DNA from: Micromonospora sonchi
GTDB lineage: Bacteria > Actinomycetota > Actinomycetes > Mycobacteriales > Micromonosporaceae
NCBI RefSeq assembly: GCF_014646235.1
Contig: NZ_BMNB01000006.1
Span: forward strand, 182,266-246,265
DNA length: 64,000 nt
Direction of reading: 5' to 3'
The position numbers and the translations under genes were made by a program. This document shows positions 1 to 9,719 of this stretch, piece by piece (position 1 is the stretch's first letter; each line of letters starts with the position of its first letter). The notes under the pieces are model-generated. The model was given only the letters and a program-made list of their open reading frames with translations, was not told the DNA's origin and ran no database searches.

Positions 1-2
1 CG

Positions 3-515
3 GCGGCGTTCGTCCGGGCGACCCAGCACGACGTGCGTCGGTTTCTGGCTCACCTGCCCGGGGTGCGGGACGTCGACGACCTGGTCCAGGAGACGTACCT
101 GCGGGCCTGGGGGGCGCTGCCGTCGTTCGCCGGCCGATCCACGGCACGGACCTGGCTGCTCGCCATCGCCCGGCGGGTCGCGGTGGACCAGGTGCGGGCC
201 GCCACCTGCCGCCCCCGCACCGCGAACCTGGTCGACTGGCAGGCCGCCGCGGAGGCGACGCCGGCCGGGGTGTGCACCGGAGTGGACGAGCGGGTGGTGC
301 TGCACGGGCTGCTCGACGGCCTCGCCCCCGGGCGCCGGGAGGCGTTCGTGAGCACCCAGTTGCTCGGCCTGTCGTACGCCGAGGCCGCGCAGGTCTGCGA
401 CGTGCCGGTCGGCACCATCCGGTCGCGGGTCGCCCGGGCCCGCGACGACCTGGTCGCGGCCATGCGGACCGCGACCACCGACCATCGGGGCGACCGGCCC
501 GACGCGGCCGGCTGA
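3..515 (+). CDS. ECF-type RNA polymerase sigma factor, 5' end outside window
   Basis: The reading frame is already open at the first bases, so the start codon lies upstream of the window. The visible 170 codons contain sigma region 2 (AFVRATQHDVRRFL, then DDLVQETYLRAW, the core-binding and -10-recognition part) and sigma region 4 near the end (LGLSYAEAAQVCDVPVGTIR, a helix-turn-helix that reads the -35 element). This order and size fit the extracytoplasmic-function family, which directs RNA polymerase to stress or envelope genes. It is convergent with the zf-HC2 membrane protein, only 13 nt apart. Such a protein could be its anti-sigma factor, although anti-sigma genes usually lie downstream on the same strand. 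The target promoters cannot be seen here. Confidence 0.9.
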   Translation, partial: AAFVRATQHDVRRFLAHLPGVRDVDDLVQETYLRAWGALPSFAGRSTARTWLLAIARRVAVDQVRAATCRPRTANLVDWQAAAEATPAGVCTGVDERVVLHGLLDGLAPGRREAFVSTQLLGLSYAEAAQVCDVPVGTIRSRVARARDDLVAAMRTATTDHRGDRPDAAG

Positions 516-528
516 CCCGGCGACGCCG

Positions 529-1380
529 TCAGGCGGCCCGCCGACGTTGGTCGCCGTGACGGGTCTGGGTGTTGCCGTGGCGGGTCTGGGCGTTGCCGTG
601 GCGGGTCTGGACGTTGCCGTGGCGGGTCTGGGCGTTGCCGTGGCGGGTCTGGGCGTTGCGGGTCGAGTAGGGCGGCACCAGACGCAGGGGAGCCGGCTCG
701 TCGAGCTCGTCGGGCTGTAGCCGCCAGCGGGACTCCTCGGGCTGCTGCCGGTCGCTCGGCTCACCGGGCCGCCGCGAGTTGCGGGCCAGCAGCACGATGA
801 TCAGAAAACCGACCACGAGGAAGCCGTGGCTGACCAGTCGTTCCACCGCGACCTGCGAGGCGACGAAATCGTTGACCGACAGCAGCACGAGGGTCACCAC
901 GAAGGCGCTGAGCATCGGCAGCAGTTCCGACGGCGAGGTACGACGCAACGCGACGAAGAGGAACCCGGCGCCGACCGCGACGTTCCAGGCGGCGGACTCG
1001 TGCCACAGGTGCTGGCCGCTGACGTGCAGGTGCCCGGCCACGTCGACGCGCCCGATCTGAGCCAGCCCGAGGACCAGTTGGACCGCGCCGAGCAGGCCGA
1101 GCGCGGCGCGCAGGCCGGTGAACGTGGTGAGCCGCTGGGCGAGCGGCATGCGCCACCACCGCCGCCGCCGCGGCGCGGCGGCGAGGATCCTCTCGCTGAG
1201 GTCCGGCAGGTCGGTCACCACCTGGGTACGCACCCGCCGGTTCACCGTCGCCGCCGCGTCCAGCCAGATCCGGCAGCCGGCGCAGGTCTCCAGGTGCCCC
1301 GCGACCGTGTGCTGCTCGTCCGGCGTCGCCTCACCGTCCAACTGCGCCGACAGAATCTCCCGCCACTGCTCACACCCCAT
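529..1380 (-). CDS. zf-HC2 anti-sigma-like membrane protein with heptad-repeat tail
   Basis: The N terminus (MGCEQWREILSAQLDGEA) and the zinc-binding motif HLETCAGC (HxxxCxxC, about residues 29-36) are those of the zf-HC2 anti-sigma/ZAS domain, which sequesters an ECF sigma factor. Four hydrophobic segments follow (around residues 88-107, 129-147, 153-173 and 183-200), so the protein is membrane bound with the zinc domain in the cytoplasm. The last 40 residues are five copies of a basic QTRHG heptad encoded by the 21-bp repeat. I chose the ATG before GCEQWRE because the zinc domain starts there; upstream codons read as non-coding. It faces the sigma gene tail to tail and may be its partner. 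The repeat tail may be a late extension without a function. Confidence 0.8.
   Translation of the reverse strand: MGCEQWREILSAQLDGEATPDEQHTVAGHLETCAGCRIWLDAAATVNRRVRTQVVTDLPDLSERILAAAPRRRRWWRMPLAQRLTTFTGLRAALGLLGAVQLVLGLAQIGRVDVAGHLHVSGQHLWHESAAWNVAVGAGFLFVALRRTSPSELLPMLSAFVVTLVLLSVNDFVASQVAVERLVSHGFLVVGFLIIVLLARNSRRPGEPSDRQQPEESRWRLQPDELDEPAPLRLVPPYSTRNAQTRHGNAQTRHGNVQTRHGNAQTRHGNTQTRHGDQRRRAA
560..658. repeat. 21-bp tandem repeat, about 4.7 units
   Basis: Units of the form cgggtctgggcgttgccgtg plus one base follow each other with a 21-bp period from 560, with only single-base differences (t at one site of unit 1, a in unit 3). Because 21 is a multiple of three, the repeat stays in frame in the overlapping minus-strand gene and encodes the heptad NAQTRHG (variants NVQTRHG and NTQTRHG) at the extreme C terminus. 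Unit number is likely to vary between strains. Confidence 0.95.
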
Positions 1381-1449
1381 GTACCGGTAGTCGCTCCCCG
1401 GGCCGGAGTGGTTCCCGCCGGATGTCCTGCCGGGTGGCACCGGCCCTGG

Positions 1450-4140
1450 TCAGGAGCCGGTCAGCTTGCGGCGCAGTTCGTCGCTGCCCCACACGATGAT
1501 CGGAAAGACCAGCAGCAGCGCGAGTGCCGGCACCGGCGGTGGCCGGGTAGCGAAGAGGTCCGGCAGCGGTGGCACGGTGACGATGGCCGCGGCGACGGCG
1601 AGTTCGAAGGCGATGCCCCACAACAGCGGACGGTTGGTGAACACGCCCACCGCCCGCAAGGGGGCGCGTTCGGTACGCGCCGCGAAGGCGGTGCCGACCT
1701 GGCAGGCCACGATGCCGAGGAAGGTCATCGTGGTGGCCTGGAGGTAGGTCTCGTGCAGCGGGCTGCCCGGCCCGGTCGGCGCGCCCGGGGTCCAGCCGCC
1801 AGAGAGCAGGACGGCGAAGAAGCCCGCCATCACCAGCACCGCGGAGATGAGCCCGAGGAACGCCCAGGCGCGCAGCAGCATCCGCCGGTCGATCACCCGG
1901 TCGGTACGCCGCCGGGGCGGCCGCTCCATCAACCCCGGCTCGGCCGGTTCGCGGCCCAGCGCCAGCGCGGGCACGGTCTCCGTACCCAGGTCGATGGCGA
2001 GGATCTGGAGCACGGTCAGCGGCAGCGGCACCGCCCCGGCGGAGAGCGCGAAGATCAGGAACGGGACGACCTCGGGAGTGGTGTGGGCGAGGATGTACAG
2101 GATGAACTTGCGGACGTTGGCGTAGACCCGCCGGCCGGCGCCGACCGCGGCCACGATGGTGGCGAAGTTGTCGTCCGTGAGCACCATGGTCGCCGCCTCC
2201 CGGGTCACGTCCGTCCCGGCCCGCCCCATCGCCACGCCGATGTCGGCCTGCCGCAGGGCCGGTGCGTCGTTGACCCCGTCGCCGGTCATGGCGACGATCT
2301 GCCCGTCGGCCTGCAGCGCCTCGGCGATGTGCAGCTTGGCCTCCGGCGACACCCGGGCGAAGATCACCTCGGGGTTTGCGGCCAGCAGGTCCCGCAGCGC
2401 CTGCGGGGTCATGCCGTCGAGGTCCGCCCCGGTCAGCACCCTCGGCTCGCCCCGGGTGATGCCGACCTGACGGGCGATGGCGGTCGCGGTCAGCCCGTGG
2501 TCGCCGGTGACCATGATGATCCGGATACCGGCGGTGTGGCAGCGGGCCACCGCGTCCGGCACCGCCGCCCGGGGCGGATCCACCATGGCGACGAACCCGA
2601 GGAAGGTCAGCTCCCGTTCGGCCTGCGCCCGTTCCCCGGTCGGCCCGGTCAACCGGCGGCGGGCCAGGGCGAGGACCCGGCGCCCCTGCCGGGCCTGCCC
2701 GGTCACCGCGTCGGCGAGGTCGGCCCGGGTGGCCTCGTCGAGCGGCCGCTCGACGCCGCCGGCATCGATGATCCGGGTGGACCGGCGCAGCACCTCCTCC
2801 GGCGCTCCCTTGGTGTGCAGCCACAGCTCCGTGCCGGACGAGTCCACGGTGGACATCAGCCGCAGCCGCGGATCGAAGTGGAACTGCGCCTGCCGCTGGC
2901 CGCCGGGCGGCGGTCCGAGCTTCGCGGCGAAGCGGAGCAACGCGGTCTCGGTCGGGTCGCCGACGTCCGCGTCCGGCCGCAGCTCGGCGTTGTTGCAGGC
3001 GACCGCCGACACGGCCAGGGCGCACAGCGCGGGGCCGGGCGGGGGAGGCGGGTCGGGCAGCGGGTCCAGCAGTTGGTCTCCGGCGCGTACGGCGCTGACC
3101 CGCATCCGGTTCTTGGTGATGGTGCCGGTCTTGTCGGTGCAGATGACGGTGGTGGAACCGAGCGTCTCCACCGCACTGAGCCGCTTGATCACCGCGCCCA
3201 GTCGGGCGAGACCGCGTACGCCGACCGCCAGCGCCAGCGTGATGGTGGGCAGCAGCCCCTCGGGCACGTTCGCCACCAGCAGCCCGATCGCGAAGGTGAA
3301 GGCGTCGGAGATCGGCATGCCGGCGGCGAACACCCCGATCGGGAAGAAGATCACCCCGGCGCCGACCGCCACGGCCGCGATCAGCCACGCCACCCGGCGG
3401 ACCTGCCGTTCGAGCGGGCTCTCCTCCCGCCCCACCCGCTGGGACAGGGCGGCGATCCGGCCCAGCTCGGTACGCATGCCGGTCGCGTAGACCAGCCCGC
3501 GTGCCTCGTCGGCCACGCAGGAGGTGCCGCTGAAGACCAGGTTGCCCGCCTCGGTCAGGCTGCCGGCCCGGCCGGCCGCGTCGGCGCTGCGGTAGGCCGG
3601 CTGGGACTCGCCGGTCAGGGCGGACAGGTCCACCCCGACACCGCCGTCGACCAGCCGCGCGTCGGCGCTGACCCGATCACCCTCGCCGACCGCGATGATG
3701 TCGCCGGGGACCAGCTCGGCGGCCGGCACCTGGCGCCACTGCCCGTCGCGCAGCGCCCGCGCCTGCTGGGGCAGGTACCGGGTCAGCGCCTCGACGGCCC
3801 GCTCCGCCTGCCGCTCCTGCACCGCGGCGAAGGCCGCGTTCAGCGCGATGACCGCCAGGATCGCCGCGCCGAGCACGGCCGTGCCGGCCACCCAGGCGAG
3901 GATCGCGGCCACCCAGAGCAGCAGGGCGAGCGGGTGGACGAGCTGTCGCCCGAGTTCCCGCCACCAGCTGCGGCGACGCTGCCGGCGCAGCTCGTTGCGC
4001 CCGTACTCGGTGCGCCGTTGGCGGGCCTGTTCGGTGGTCAGGCCGTGCTCGGTGGCGTCCAGCCGACGGAACAGATCGGGCAGCGGTGCCTGGGGGTCCA
4101 GATCCGGGCGGCCCTCGCTCCGCGTCCGGTTCGTCGTCAC
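1450..4140 (-). CDS. P-type (P2) cation-transporting ATPase
   Basis: An 896-residue integral membrane pump that uses ATP to move a cation. Seen in order: an N-terminal cation-ATPase domain (residues 20-60), the first helix pair (65-110), the actuator loop with TGES at 176-179, the ion-site helix with PEGLLPT at 293-299, the phosphorylation site DKTGT with Asp336, the nucleotide-domain and hinge motifs MVTGD and [13 protein letters not shown], and four C-terminal helices. PEGLLPT resembles the Ca2+, Na+/K+ and H+ P2 groups rather than heavy-metal pumps, which carry CPC or CPH there. The ion cannot be named from sequence. Its GTG start overlaps the stop of the GH65 gene by 4 nt (GTGA), so the two are translationally coupled. 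Confidence 0.9.
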   Translation of the reverse strand: MTTNRTRSEGRPDLDPQAPLPDLFRRLDATEHGLTTEQARQRRTEYGRNELRRQRRRSWWRELGRQLVHPLALLLWVAAILAWVAGTAVLGAAILAVIALNAAFAAVQERQAERAVEALTRYLPQQARALRDGQWRQVPAAELVPGDIIAVGEGDRVSADARLVDGGVGVDLSALTGESQPAYRSADAAGRAGSLTEAGNLVFSGTSCVADEARGLVYATGMRTELGRIAALSQRVGREESPLERQVRRVAWLIAAVAVGAGVIFFPIGVFAAGMPISDAFTFAIGLLVANVPEGLLPTITLALAVGVRGLARLGAVIKRLSAVETLGSTTVICTDKTGTITKNRMRVSAVRAGDQLLDPLPDPPPPPGPALCALAVSAVACNNAELRPDADVGDPTETALLRFAAKLGPPPGGQRQAQFHFDPRLRLMSTVDSSGTELWLHTKGAPEEVLRRSTRIIDAGGVERPLDEATRADLADAVTGQARQGRRVLALARRRLTGPTGERAQAERELTFLGFVAMVDPPRAAVPDAVARCHTAGIRIIMVTGDHGLTATAIARQVGITRGEPRVLTGADLDGMTPQALRDLLAANPEVIFARVSPEAKLHIAEALQADGQIVAMTGDGVNDAPALRQADIGVAMGRAGTDVTREAATMVLTDDNFATIVAAVGAGRRVYANVRKFILYILAHTTPEVVPFLIFALSAGAVPLPLTVLQILAIDLGTETVPALALGREPAEPGLMERPPRRRTDRVIDRRMLLRAWAFLGLISAVLVMAGFFAVLLSGGWTPGAPTGPGSPLHETYLQATTMTFLGIVACQVGTAFAARTERAPLRAVGVFTNRPLLWGIAFELAVAAAIVTVPPLPDLFATRPPPVPALALLLVFPIIVWGSDELRRKLTGS

Positions 4141-6581
4141 GGCACCGTCCCGGCCGGCATCCGATGCAGCCCGACGGCGACGGTGGTGCCGGCCGCCAGC
4201 TCGACCGGTCGCTCGTGGACCAGCACGGTGATCGGTGGGTCCGCCCCCGGCGGTGTGGTGAAGCGTACGGTGTGGTGGTCGATCCGCAGCCCGATCAGCC
4301 GGTTCCGGTACCGGATCACGCAGTCGAGGTGGTCGAGGCAGTCGGGGAGCAACGGGTTGAGCCGCAGCACGTCACCGCGTACCTCCAACCCGGTGTAGCA
4401 GCGCTGGAGGATGTCCAGGGTGCCCGCGGTCGCCCCGAGGTGGATGCCCTCCCGGGTGCTGCTGTGCGCCGGGTCGGTCAGGTCGGTGCCGAGCGCGGCG
4501 AGCAGCATCTCCCAGGATCGGCGGCGATCCGTCCGGGCCAGTACCCACGCGTGGGCCACCCGGCTGAGCGTGGAGCCGTGGGTGGTGCGGGACAGGTAGT
4601 AGTCGACGATGGCCGGGATGCTCGCCGGGTCGAAGGCGTAGCCGAGCTGGCGTACCAGTGCGGTCAGTTCCTCGGCGCTGAAGAGGTACAGCAGCATCAG
4701 CACGTCGGCCTGCTTGGAAATCTTGTACCGGTTCGGGTCGTCGCCCTCGGTCTGCAGCAGCGGGCCGAGCAGGCGCAGGTCGCCGTAGCGCCGCCGGTAC
4801 CGGTCCCAGTCCAGCTCGGCGAGGTCCCGGTAGCCCTCGAACTGCGCGGGTATCCCGCCCGGGAGGAAGGCCAGCCGCAGCCGCCGGGCGATGTGTGCCC
4901 AGCGTGCACGCTCCGCGTCGTCGACGGCGATCGTCCGCCACGACACGGCGCCGGGATGCCGGCCGACGACGGCGTACGCCTCCTCGGCCCGGCCGAGCAC
5001 CCAGGCGACCATGACGTTGACGTACGCGCAGTTGTCCAGCCCCTGGCCGGGCCGCCCCGGATAGCCGTCGTGGTACTCGTCGGGCCCGGTCACGCCACGG
5101 ATGTCGTACCGGTCGTCGGCCGGGTCGTAGCTGGCCGCCGCCGCCCAGTAGCGGGCCGTGGCGACCAGCAGCTCGAGCCCGGACTCGGCGAGGAAGGACA
5201 GGTCAGCGGTGGTCTCCCAGTAGCGCCACACGGAGTACGCGATGGCGAGGTTGGCGTGCGGCTGCCGACCGGTGTGGTCGGGCATCCACTCGCCGTTGAC
5301 CGGGTTCACCGAGCATCGCGGGCTCTCGTCCCGCCCGCTGGTGCCGCTCTGCCAGGGGAAGAGCGCTCCGTCCCCGCCCGTGTCGGCCGCCTGCCGTCGC
5401 GCGGCGGTCAGCCGCCGGTGCCGATACTCCAGCAGGGCCCGGGTCAACTCGGGAAACCGCAGATTGAGGTACGGGTAGACGAAGAGTTCGTCCCAGAAGA
5501 TGTGCCCGTGGTAGCCCTCCCCGTGCAACCCGCGCGCCGGTACTCCGGCGTCGAGTTCGGCCGCGTACGGCGAGAGGGTCTGCAGCAGGTGGAAGGTGTG
5601 TACGCGGATCGGCAGCTGCCACGGATGCGACTCACCGACGTCCAGCCGGAACCGCGTCCAGAGGTCCCGCCACGCGGCGGTGTGCTCGGCGAGCAGCCGG
5701 GTGAACGAACCGGCCCGGCGGACCTCGTCCCGGGCCGCGGCGAGCGGTTCGTCGACCGCGGCGTCCCGGGACGAGAAGACCGCGGCGGTCTTCTCCACCA
5801 CCAGTTGCTCTCCGGTGTTCGCGTCGAGTGTGACGACCTGGGCGACGTCCTCCGTGCCGCCCGCCCGGCGGCGGCTGGCCCCCTCTCCGCCGGTGAGTGT
5901 CGCCCGGGCGGCTGCCGCCACCCGGTGTCCCGCCCCAGTGGTCGTGGCCGTCAACCAGATGACGTCGGGACCGTCGACGCCGGAACCGATCCCGGTCAGG
6001 TGCCGGCGGGACGTGGCGGCCTCGGCGGGGCTGTTCGTGTTCCGCACGCCGCCGTCGATGCCGGAACGGATCTCCAACGGGCCCGACCAGTTTTCCGCGA
6101 CGAGGGTGGTCTCCAATGCGGCGAGGTGCGGTGCGGCCATCGAGACCAGACGCCGCTGCCGGATCCGGGTACGCCGTCCCGCCGGGTCGAGCACCAGGAG
6201 TTCGCGTAGGTACAGCCCGCACCGCAGGTCCAGTGCCCGGTGTTCGTGCAGGAGCCGGCCGTGCTCCGGGGCGTACCACTGGCCGGCGGCGGGGCGGAAG
6301 GTCAACGGCAGCCAGTTCGGCAGGTTGACGATGCTCTCCTCGCCGCCATCGGGCCCGGGTTGGCGGTTGTGGAATCCGGCGAGGTAGGTGCCGGGGTAGT
6401 GGACGCCGTCGGCCACCGCCTCGGGGGCGGCCCCGCGGGCCGCGAGGTATCCGTTGCCCAGCGTCAGCATCGTCTCCCGGGTGCCCTCGCCCGCCGGGTC
6501 GCCGTCGGTGTACGACAGCACCCAGGACGCCGGCAACCCGCCGGTGCACAGTACGCAGCCGGGGTCCAACTCACCCCGCAC
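4137..6581 (-). CDS. Glycoside hydrolase family 65 (disaccharide phosphorylase-type)
   Basis: An 814-residue cytoplasmic protein with the GH65 layout: an N-terminal beta-sandwich (residues 1-270, with [11 protein letters not shown]), a linker, the (alpha/alpha)6 barrel starting near 320, and a C-terminal beta domain. The barrel shows [12 protein letters not shown] (356-367) and [10 protein letters not shown], where Glu502 fits the catalytic acid of GH65 phosphorylases and hydrolases for maltose, trehalose, kojibiose or nigerose. The substrate cannot be read from sequence. The GTG start at 6581 is preceded by GGAGG with a short spacer. It is the first gene of a two-gene operon with the P-type ATPase (4-nt overlap), an odd pair of a sugar enzyme and an ion pump. 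Confidence 0.9.
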   Translation of the reverse strand: MRGELDPGCVLCTGGLPASWVLSYTDGDPAGEGTRETMLTLGNGYLAARGAAPEAVADGVHYPGTYLAGFHNRQPGPDGGEESIVNLPNWLPLTFRPAAGQWYAPEHGRLLHEHRALDLRCGLYLRELLVLDPAGRRTRIRQRRLVSMAAPHLAALETTLVAENWSGPLEIRSGIDGGVRNTNSPAEAATSRRHLTGIGSGVDGPDVIWLTATTTGAGHRVAAAARATLTGGEGASRRRAGGTEDVAQVVTLDANTGEQLVVEKTAAVFSSRDAAVDEPLAAARDEVRRAGSFTRLLAEHTAAWRDLWTRFRLDVGESHPWQLPIRVHTFHLLQTLSPYAAELDAGVPARGLHGEGYHGHIFWDELFVYPYLNLRFPELTRALLEYRHRRLTAARRQAADTGGDGALFPWQSGTSGRDESPRCSVNPVNGEWMPDHTGRQPHANLAIAYSVWRYWETTADLSFLAESGLELLVATARYWAAAASYDPADDRYDIRGVTGPDEYHDGYPGRPGQGLDNCAYVNVMVAWVLGRAEEAYAVVGRHPGAVSWRTIAVDDAERARWAHIARRLRLAFLPGGIPAQFEGYRDLAELDWDRYRRRYGDLRLLGPLLQTEGDDPNRYKISKQADVLMLLYLFSAEELTALVRQLGYAFDPASIPAIVDYYLSRTTHGSTLSRVAHAWVLARTDRRRSWEMLLAALGTDLTDPAHSSTREGIHLGATAGTLDILQRCYTGLEVRGDVLRLNPLLPDCLDHLDCVIRYRNRLIGLRIDHHTVRFTTPPGADPPITVLVHERPVELAAGTTVAVGLHRMPAGTVP

Positions 6582-6697
6582 CGGGCCTCCTTACCAGGTC
6601 AGCACAGCTCCAGCGGAGGACGCCCAGCCGGTTCTCCGCGCGGCCGGGCGACGCGGGCCGCGCGTCTACCCGCCGCCGGAGCTGGCAAACCCGCTGC

Positions 6698-7072
6698 TCA
6701 ACCCCAGATGGCGTGGGCCAGCGCGACACCGGCGAACGCGGCGCCCAGCCCAGCGCCGACGCTGACGCCGGCGTTGATCAGCGCGTAGCGGCGGGCGCCG
6801 TCCTCGAAGAGCCGGACGGTTTCGTAACCGAAGGTCGAGTAGGTGGTCAACGCCCCGCACAGGCCGGTGCCGAGCAGGGCGACCAGGGACCCGGGCACCG
6901 CGTGCGAAGCCGCGCCACCGATGAGGACGCCGAGCATGAGCGAGCCCGCGACGTTGACGGCAAAGGTGCCCCAGGGAAACGCGGAGCCGTGCCGGGCCTG
7001 CACGGCCCGGTCGACCAGATAGCGCAGCGGGGCGCCGAGTGCGGCACCGAGCGCCACGAGGATCACCGTCAT
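6698..7072 (-). CDS. crcB: CrcB/Fluc fluoride channel subunit (second gene)
   Basis: A 124-residue four-helix membrane protein. Typical Fluc motifs are present: GAPLRYLVD in the first helix, TFAVNVAGS in the second and TTYSTFGYE in the third, whose Phe and polar residues line the fluoride path. Fluc channels let fluoride leak out of the cell and protect enzymes such as enolase and pyrophosphatase. In many Gram-positive bacteria two unequal subunits form a heterodimer. The ATG overlaps the TGA of the upstream crcB copy by 4 nt, which fits coupled production of such a pair. Confidence 0.92.
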   Translation of the reverse strand: MTVILVALGAALGAPLRYLVDRAVQARHGSAFPWGTFAVNVAGSLMLGVLIGGAASHAVPGSLVALLGTGLCGALTTYSTFGYETVRLFEDGARRYALINAGVSVGAGLGAAFAGVALAHAIWG

Positions 7073-7584
7073 CCGACGCCCCGACGCGAACCGGTGCTGC
7101 TCGGCGGCGATCCGCTGGTGGCCGCGCGATCCGTCACCAAGCGGGTCAGCGTCATCCCGGTCCGAACCGCGGTGAGCGCGGCGACGAGGGTGCCGGCGAG
7201 GTACAGCAGCGCGGTCCGCGCCGCGCCGGCGGCCACCGCCTGCTGCACCTCGACCGCGTAGGTGGAGAAGGTGGTGTATCCGCCGAGGACGCCGACGCCG
7301 AAGAAGGGCCGGACCAGTCGTGGTGCGTGGCAGACCTCGGTGATCAGGACCATGAGCACGCCGATGAGCAGGCAGCCCGAGACGTTGGCGGCGAAGGTGG
7401 CCCAGGGAAAGCCGCCGGGCGTGGGTGGGAAGGCCACGGCGAGCCCGTGCCGGCCCACCGCGCCGACCATGCCGCCGACGGCGATCGCGGCGAGCAGGCT
7501 GGCGCGGCCCTCCCGGAGTTCGGCGCGCTGGCGCGCAACGCCGAGGTCGACATCCGGGTCGGTCGGCGGTCGCTCAGGCCGCAC
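7069..7584 (-). CDS. crcB: CrcB/Fluc fluoride channel subunit (first gene)
   Basis: The first gene of the crcB pair, 171 residues from the GTG at 7584, which has GGAGGTG five bases upstream. The open frame reaches further (to 7689), but that part shows no homology-like features and no ribosome site. The first 48 residues are a charged extension (PTDPDVDLGVARQRAELREG) before the channel core. The core has GAVGRHGLA (the usual Tyr after Arg is His), TFAANVSGC and YTTFSTYAVE. Together with the neighbouring copy it probably forms a heterodimeric fluoride exporter. No fluoride riboswitch was recognised in the short leader. Confidence 0.88.
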   Translation of the reverse strand: MRPERPPTDPDVDLGVARQRAELREGRASLLAAIAVGGMVGAVGRHGLAVAFPPTPGGFPWATFAANVSGCLLIGVLMVLITEVCHAPRLVRPFFGVGVLGGYTTFSTYAVEVQQAVAAGAARTALLYLAGTLVAALTAVRTGMTLTRLVTDRAATSGSPPSSTGSRRGVG

Positions 7585-7760
7585 AGGTCCACCTCCTACC
7601 AGTGCACGGTATAGCGCCGCCGAACTCACCTGCGGTCCGCACCCGGCGCGCCGGTTCCACCAAGTCGACCTGGCCAGGCGATTCGGCACGCCGACAGGGG
7701 TGGACCGATGCCCGGGTCGGCAGTGACCATAGGTAACTGTTCGATCGCGTGGAGGTGACC

Positions 7761-9719
7761 ATGGCGGCTGTACCGACCCGGTGGCGTGTCCGACCGCGGC
7801 AAGCCGGGCCGACGGCTGCCGAATCCGTGCTACCGGAGCTGCGGGCGACGTGGTGGGAGACGGGCGTGCGGGCCCGGGCGGAGGCGGGACTCTTCGCCGT
7901 CTTCGCCGAGCTGCCCCGGCTGGTCTGGGCGGCTCTGGGGATCAGCTGGCGGGCGGACCGGCTGCGTACCTCGGTGGTGGCCGTCGCCACGGTCGGTGCC
8001 GGTGTGATGGCCACGTTCGGGCTGCTGGCCACCCAGCGGGTGCTGGTGGAACTGTTCGCGGGTGGGCCGACCGGGGACAAGGTGGTCGCGGCCCTGCCGG
8101 CGCTCGTGGTGCTGGCTGGCGCGACCGCGATCCGCGCCGGGATGGGCATCGCCACCGGGTACGCGCTCAACGGGCTGACGCCGAGGGTGAGTCGCGAGGT
8201 CGAGCGGGGCCTGTTCGAGGTGACCACGGCGGTGCGGTTGGAGGCGTTCGACGCGGATGCCTTCGCCGACGACATGGAACGCGCATCCCGGGGCACCGAC
8301 TCCGTCATCGACCTGGTGCAGGCGTCGATGAACCTGCTCGCCGGGCTGGTCGGGGTGATCGGGGTGGCGGTCGCCGTGGTGCTGATCCACCCGATGTTGC
8401 TGCTGGCGCTGCTGGTGGCGACGGTGCCGAACGCGTGGGCGTCGCTGCGGGCGGGACACCTGCGGTACCAGACCTACATCGCCGGTTCGGTACGGCGGCG
8501 CCGGCAGTGGCTGCTGCACCGGCTGATGGCCGAACGCGACTCCGCCCCGGAGCTGCGTTCGTACGGGCTGCGCCGATTCCTGCTCGACCAGTACGACCGG
8601 GTGATGGGGGTGGAGACCGACATCCAGCTCCTGCTGGCCCGCCGGGTCACCACGACCACCACGCTGGGCGCGACGATCGGGGGAGTGGCGACCGGCGTGG
8701 TGTACGTCCTGCTCGGCGTGCTGCTGGTCGACGGACAGATCCCGCTCGCCGCCGCCGCGACCTGCGTGATCGCGGTGCAGGCGGCGCAGCGCTCGCTCTC
8801 CACCGTCACCTTCCAGGTCGACCGCGTCTACACCGAGGGGCAGCACTTCCGTGACTACACCGGGTTCATGACCCGCGCCGCCGCCTACCTGCCCAGCCAG
8901 TCGGGCGCGGGCACGCCGGACCCGCTGCGCGTACTGACTGTCGACGGGGTGAGCCTGTGCTACCCCGAGCGGGACAGCCCGGCGGTGGATCGCGTGACGC
9001 TGACCATCGAGGCGGGGCAGACGGTGGCCTTTGTCGGGGAGAACGGGTCGGGCAAGAGCAGCCTCGCCGCGATGATCGCCACCTTGCGTACGCCCAGCGA
9101 GGGGGTCATCCGGTGGAACGGCGTGCCGCTGTCGGAGTGGGACCGCGACGGGCTGGGCGCCCGGATCGCGGTGGTCACCCAGGAGTACCACAAGTGGCCG
9201 TTTACGGCGGCCACGAACATCGCCATCGGCGACATCGACGCCGAGGCCCGGCAGGACCGGATCGAGGCCGCCGCCGCCCGCGCGGTCGCCCACGACACGA
9301 TCCGCGAGCTGCCGTACGGCTACGAGACGCTGCTGGATCGCACCTTCGCCAACGGTCAGGACCTCTCCGGTGGGCAGTGGCAACGGATCACCGCCGCCCG
9401 CGGGTTCCTCCGCGACGCCGAACTGCTGGTGATGGACGAGCCGTCCTCCGCACTCGACCCGCGTGCGGAGAACGCGCTGTTCCAGGCCATCCGTGACCGG
9501 CAGGGCCGGGTGACCACCATCCTCATCACCCACCGGCTGGCCAACGTCCGGCACGCGGACCGGATCTTCGTCCTGCACCACGGGCGGCTGGTCGAGGCGG
9601 GCACCCATGACGAGCTGATGACCGCCGGCGGCCGTTACGCCGAGCTGTTCACCATCCAGGCCGCCGGCTACGCGGAGGCCGACCGGGTGCCCACCCCGTA
9701 CCCCGCCCCGCCCGGTTGA
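7761..9719 (+). CDS. ABC exporter half-transporter (membrane plus ATPase domains)
   Basis: A 652-residue protein with a six-helix transmembrane domain (about residues 60-345) fused to a nucleotide-binding domain (about 390-640). The ATPase has Walker A GENGSGKSS, the signature LSGGQWQRI, Walker B LLVMDEPSS and the switch histidine in ITHRLANV. It works as a homodimer or with an unseen partner to export lipids, peptides or drugs; the cargo is unknown. ATG at 7761 is preferred to the GTG at 7749 because GGAGGTG lies five bases before it. The stop codon directly abuts the stop of the convergent CopC-like gene, with no intergenic base. Confidence 0.9.
   Translation: MAAVPTRWRVRPRQAGPTAAESVLPELRATWWETGVRARAEAGLFAVFAELPRLVWAALGISWRADRLRTSVVAVATVGAGVMATFGLLATQRVLVELFAGGPTGDKVVAALPALVVLAGATAIRAGMGIATGYALNGLTPRVSREVERGLFEVTTAVRLEAFDADAFADDMERASRGTDSVIDLVQASMNLLAGLVGVIGVAVAVVLIHPMLLLALLVATVPNAWASLRAGHLRYQTYIAGSVRRRRQWLLHRLMAERDSAPELRSYGLRRFLLDQYDRVMGVETDIQLLLARRVTTTTTLGATIGGVATGVVYVLLGVLLVDGQIPLAAAATCVIAVQAAQRSLSTVTFQVDRVYTEGQHFRDYTGFMTRAAAYLPSQSGAGTPDPLRVLTVDGVSLCYPERDSPAVDRVTLTIEAGQTVAFVGENGSGKSSLAAMIATLRTPSEGVIRWNGVPLSEWDRDGLGARIAVVTQEYHKWPFTAATNIAIGDIDAEARQDRIEAAAARAVAHDTIRELPYGYETLLDRTFANGQDLSGGQWQRITAARGFLRDAELLVMDEPSSALDPRAENALFQAIRDRQGRVTTILITHRLANVRHADRIFVLHHGRLVEAGTHDELMTAGGRYAELFTIQAAGYAEADRVPTPYPAPPG

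Noticed and set aside
550..660. CRISPR-like array from regular repeats
   Set aside because: The units are directly adjacent with no unique spacers and are in frame in a gene; no cas genes are present.
826..4398. A 1190-codon open frame on the plus strand opposite the P-type ATPase
   Set aside because: It is antisense to a complete, motif-rich ATPase gene, reads as Arg/Gly/Pro/His-rich low-complexity protein and arises from the GC-rich third positions of the real gene.
7585..7700. Fluoride riboswitch before the crcB pair
   Set aside because: The leader is short, and the conserved pseudoknot core was not seen.
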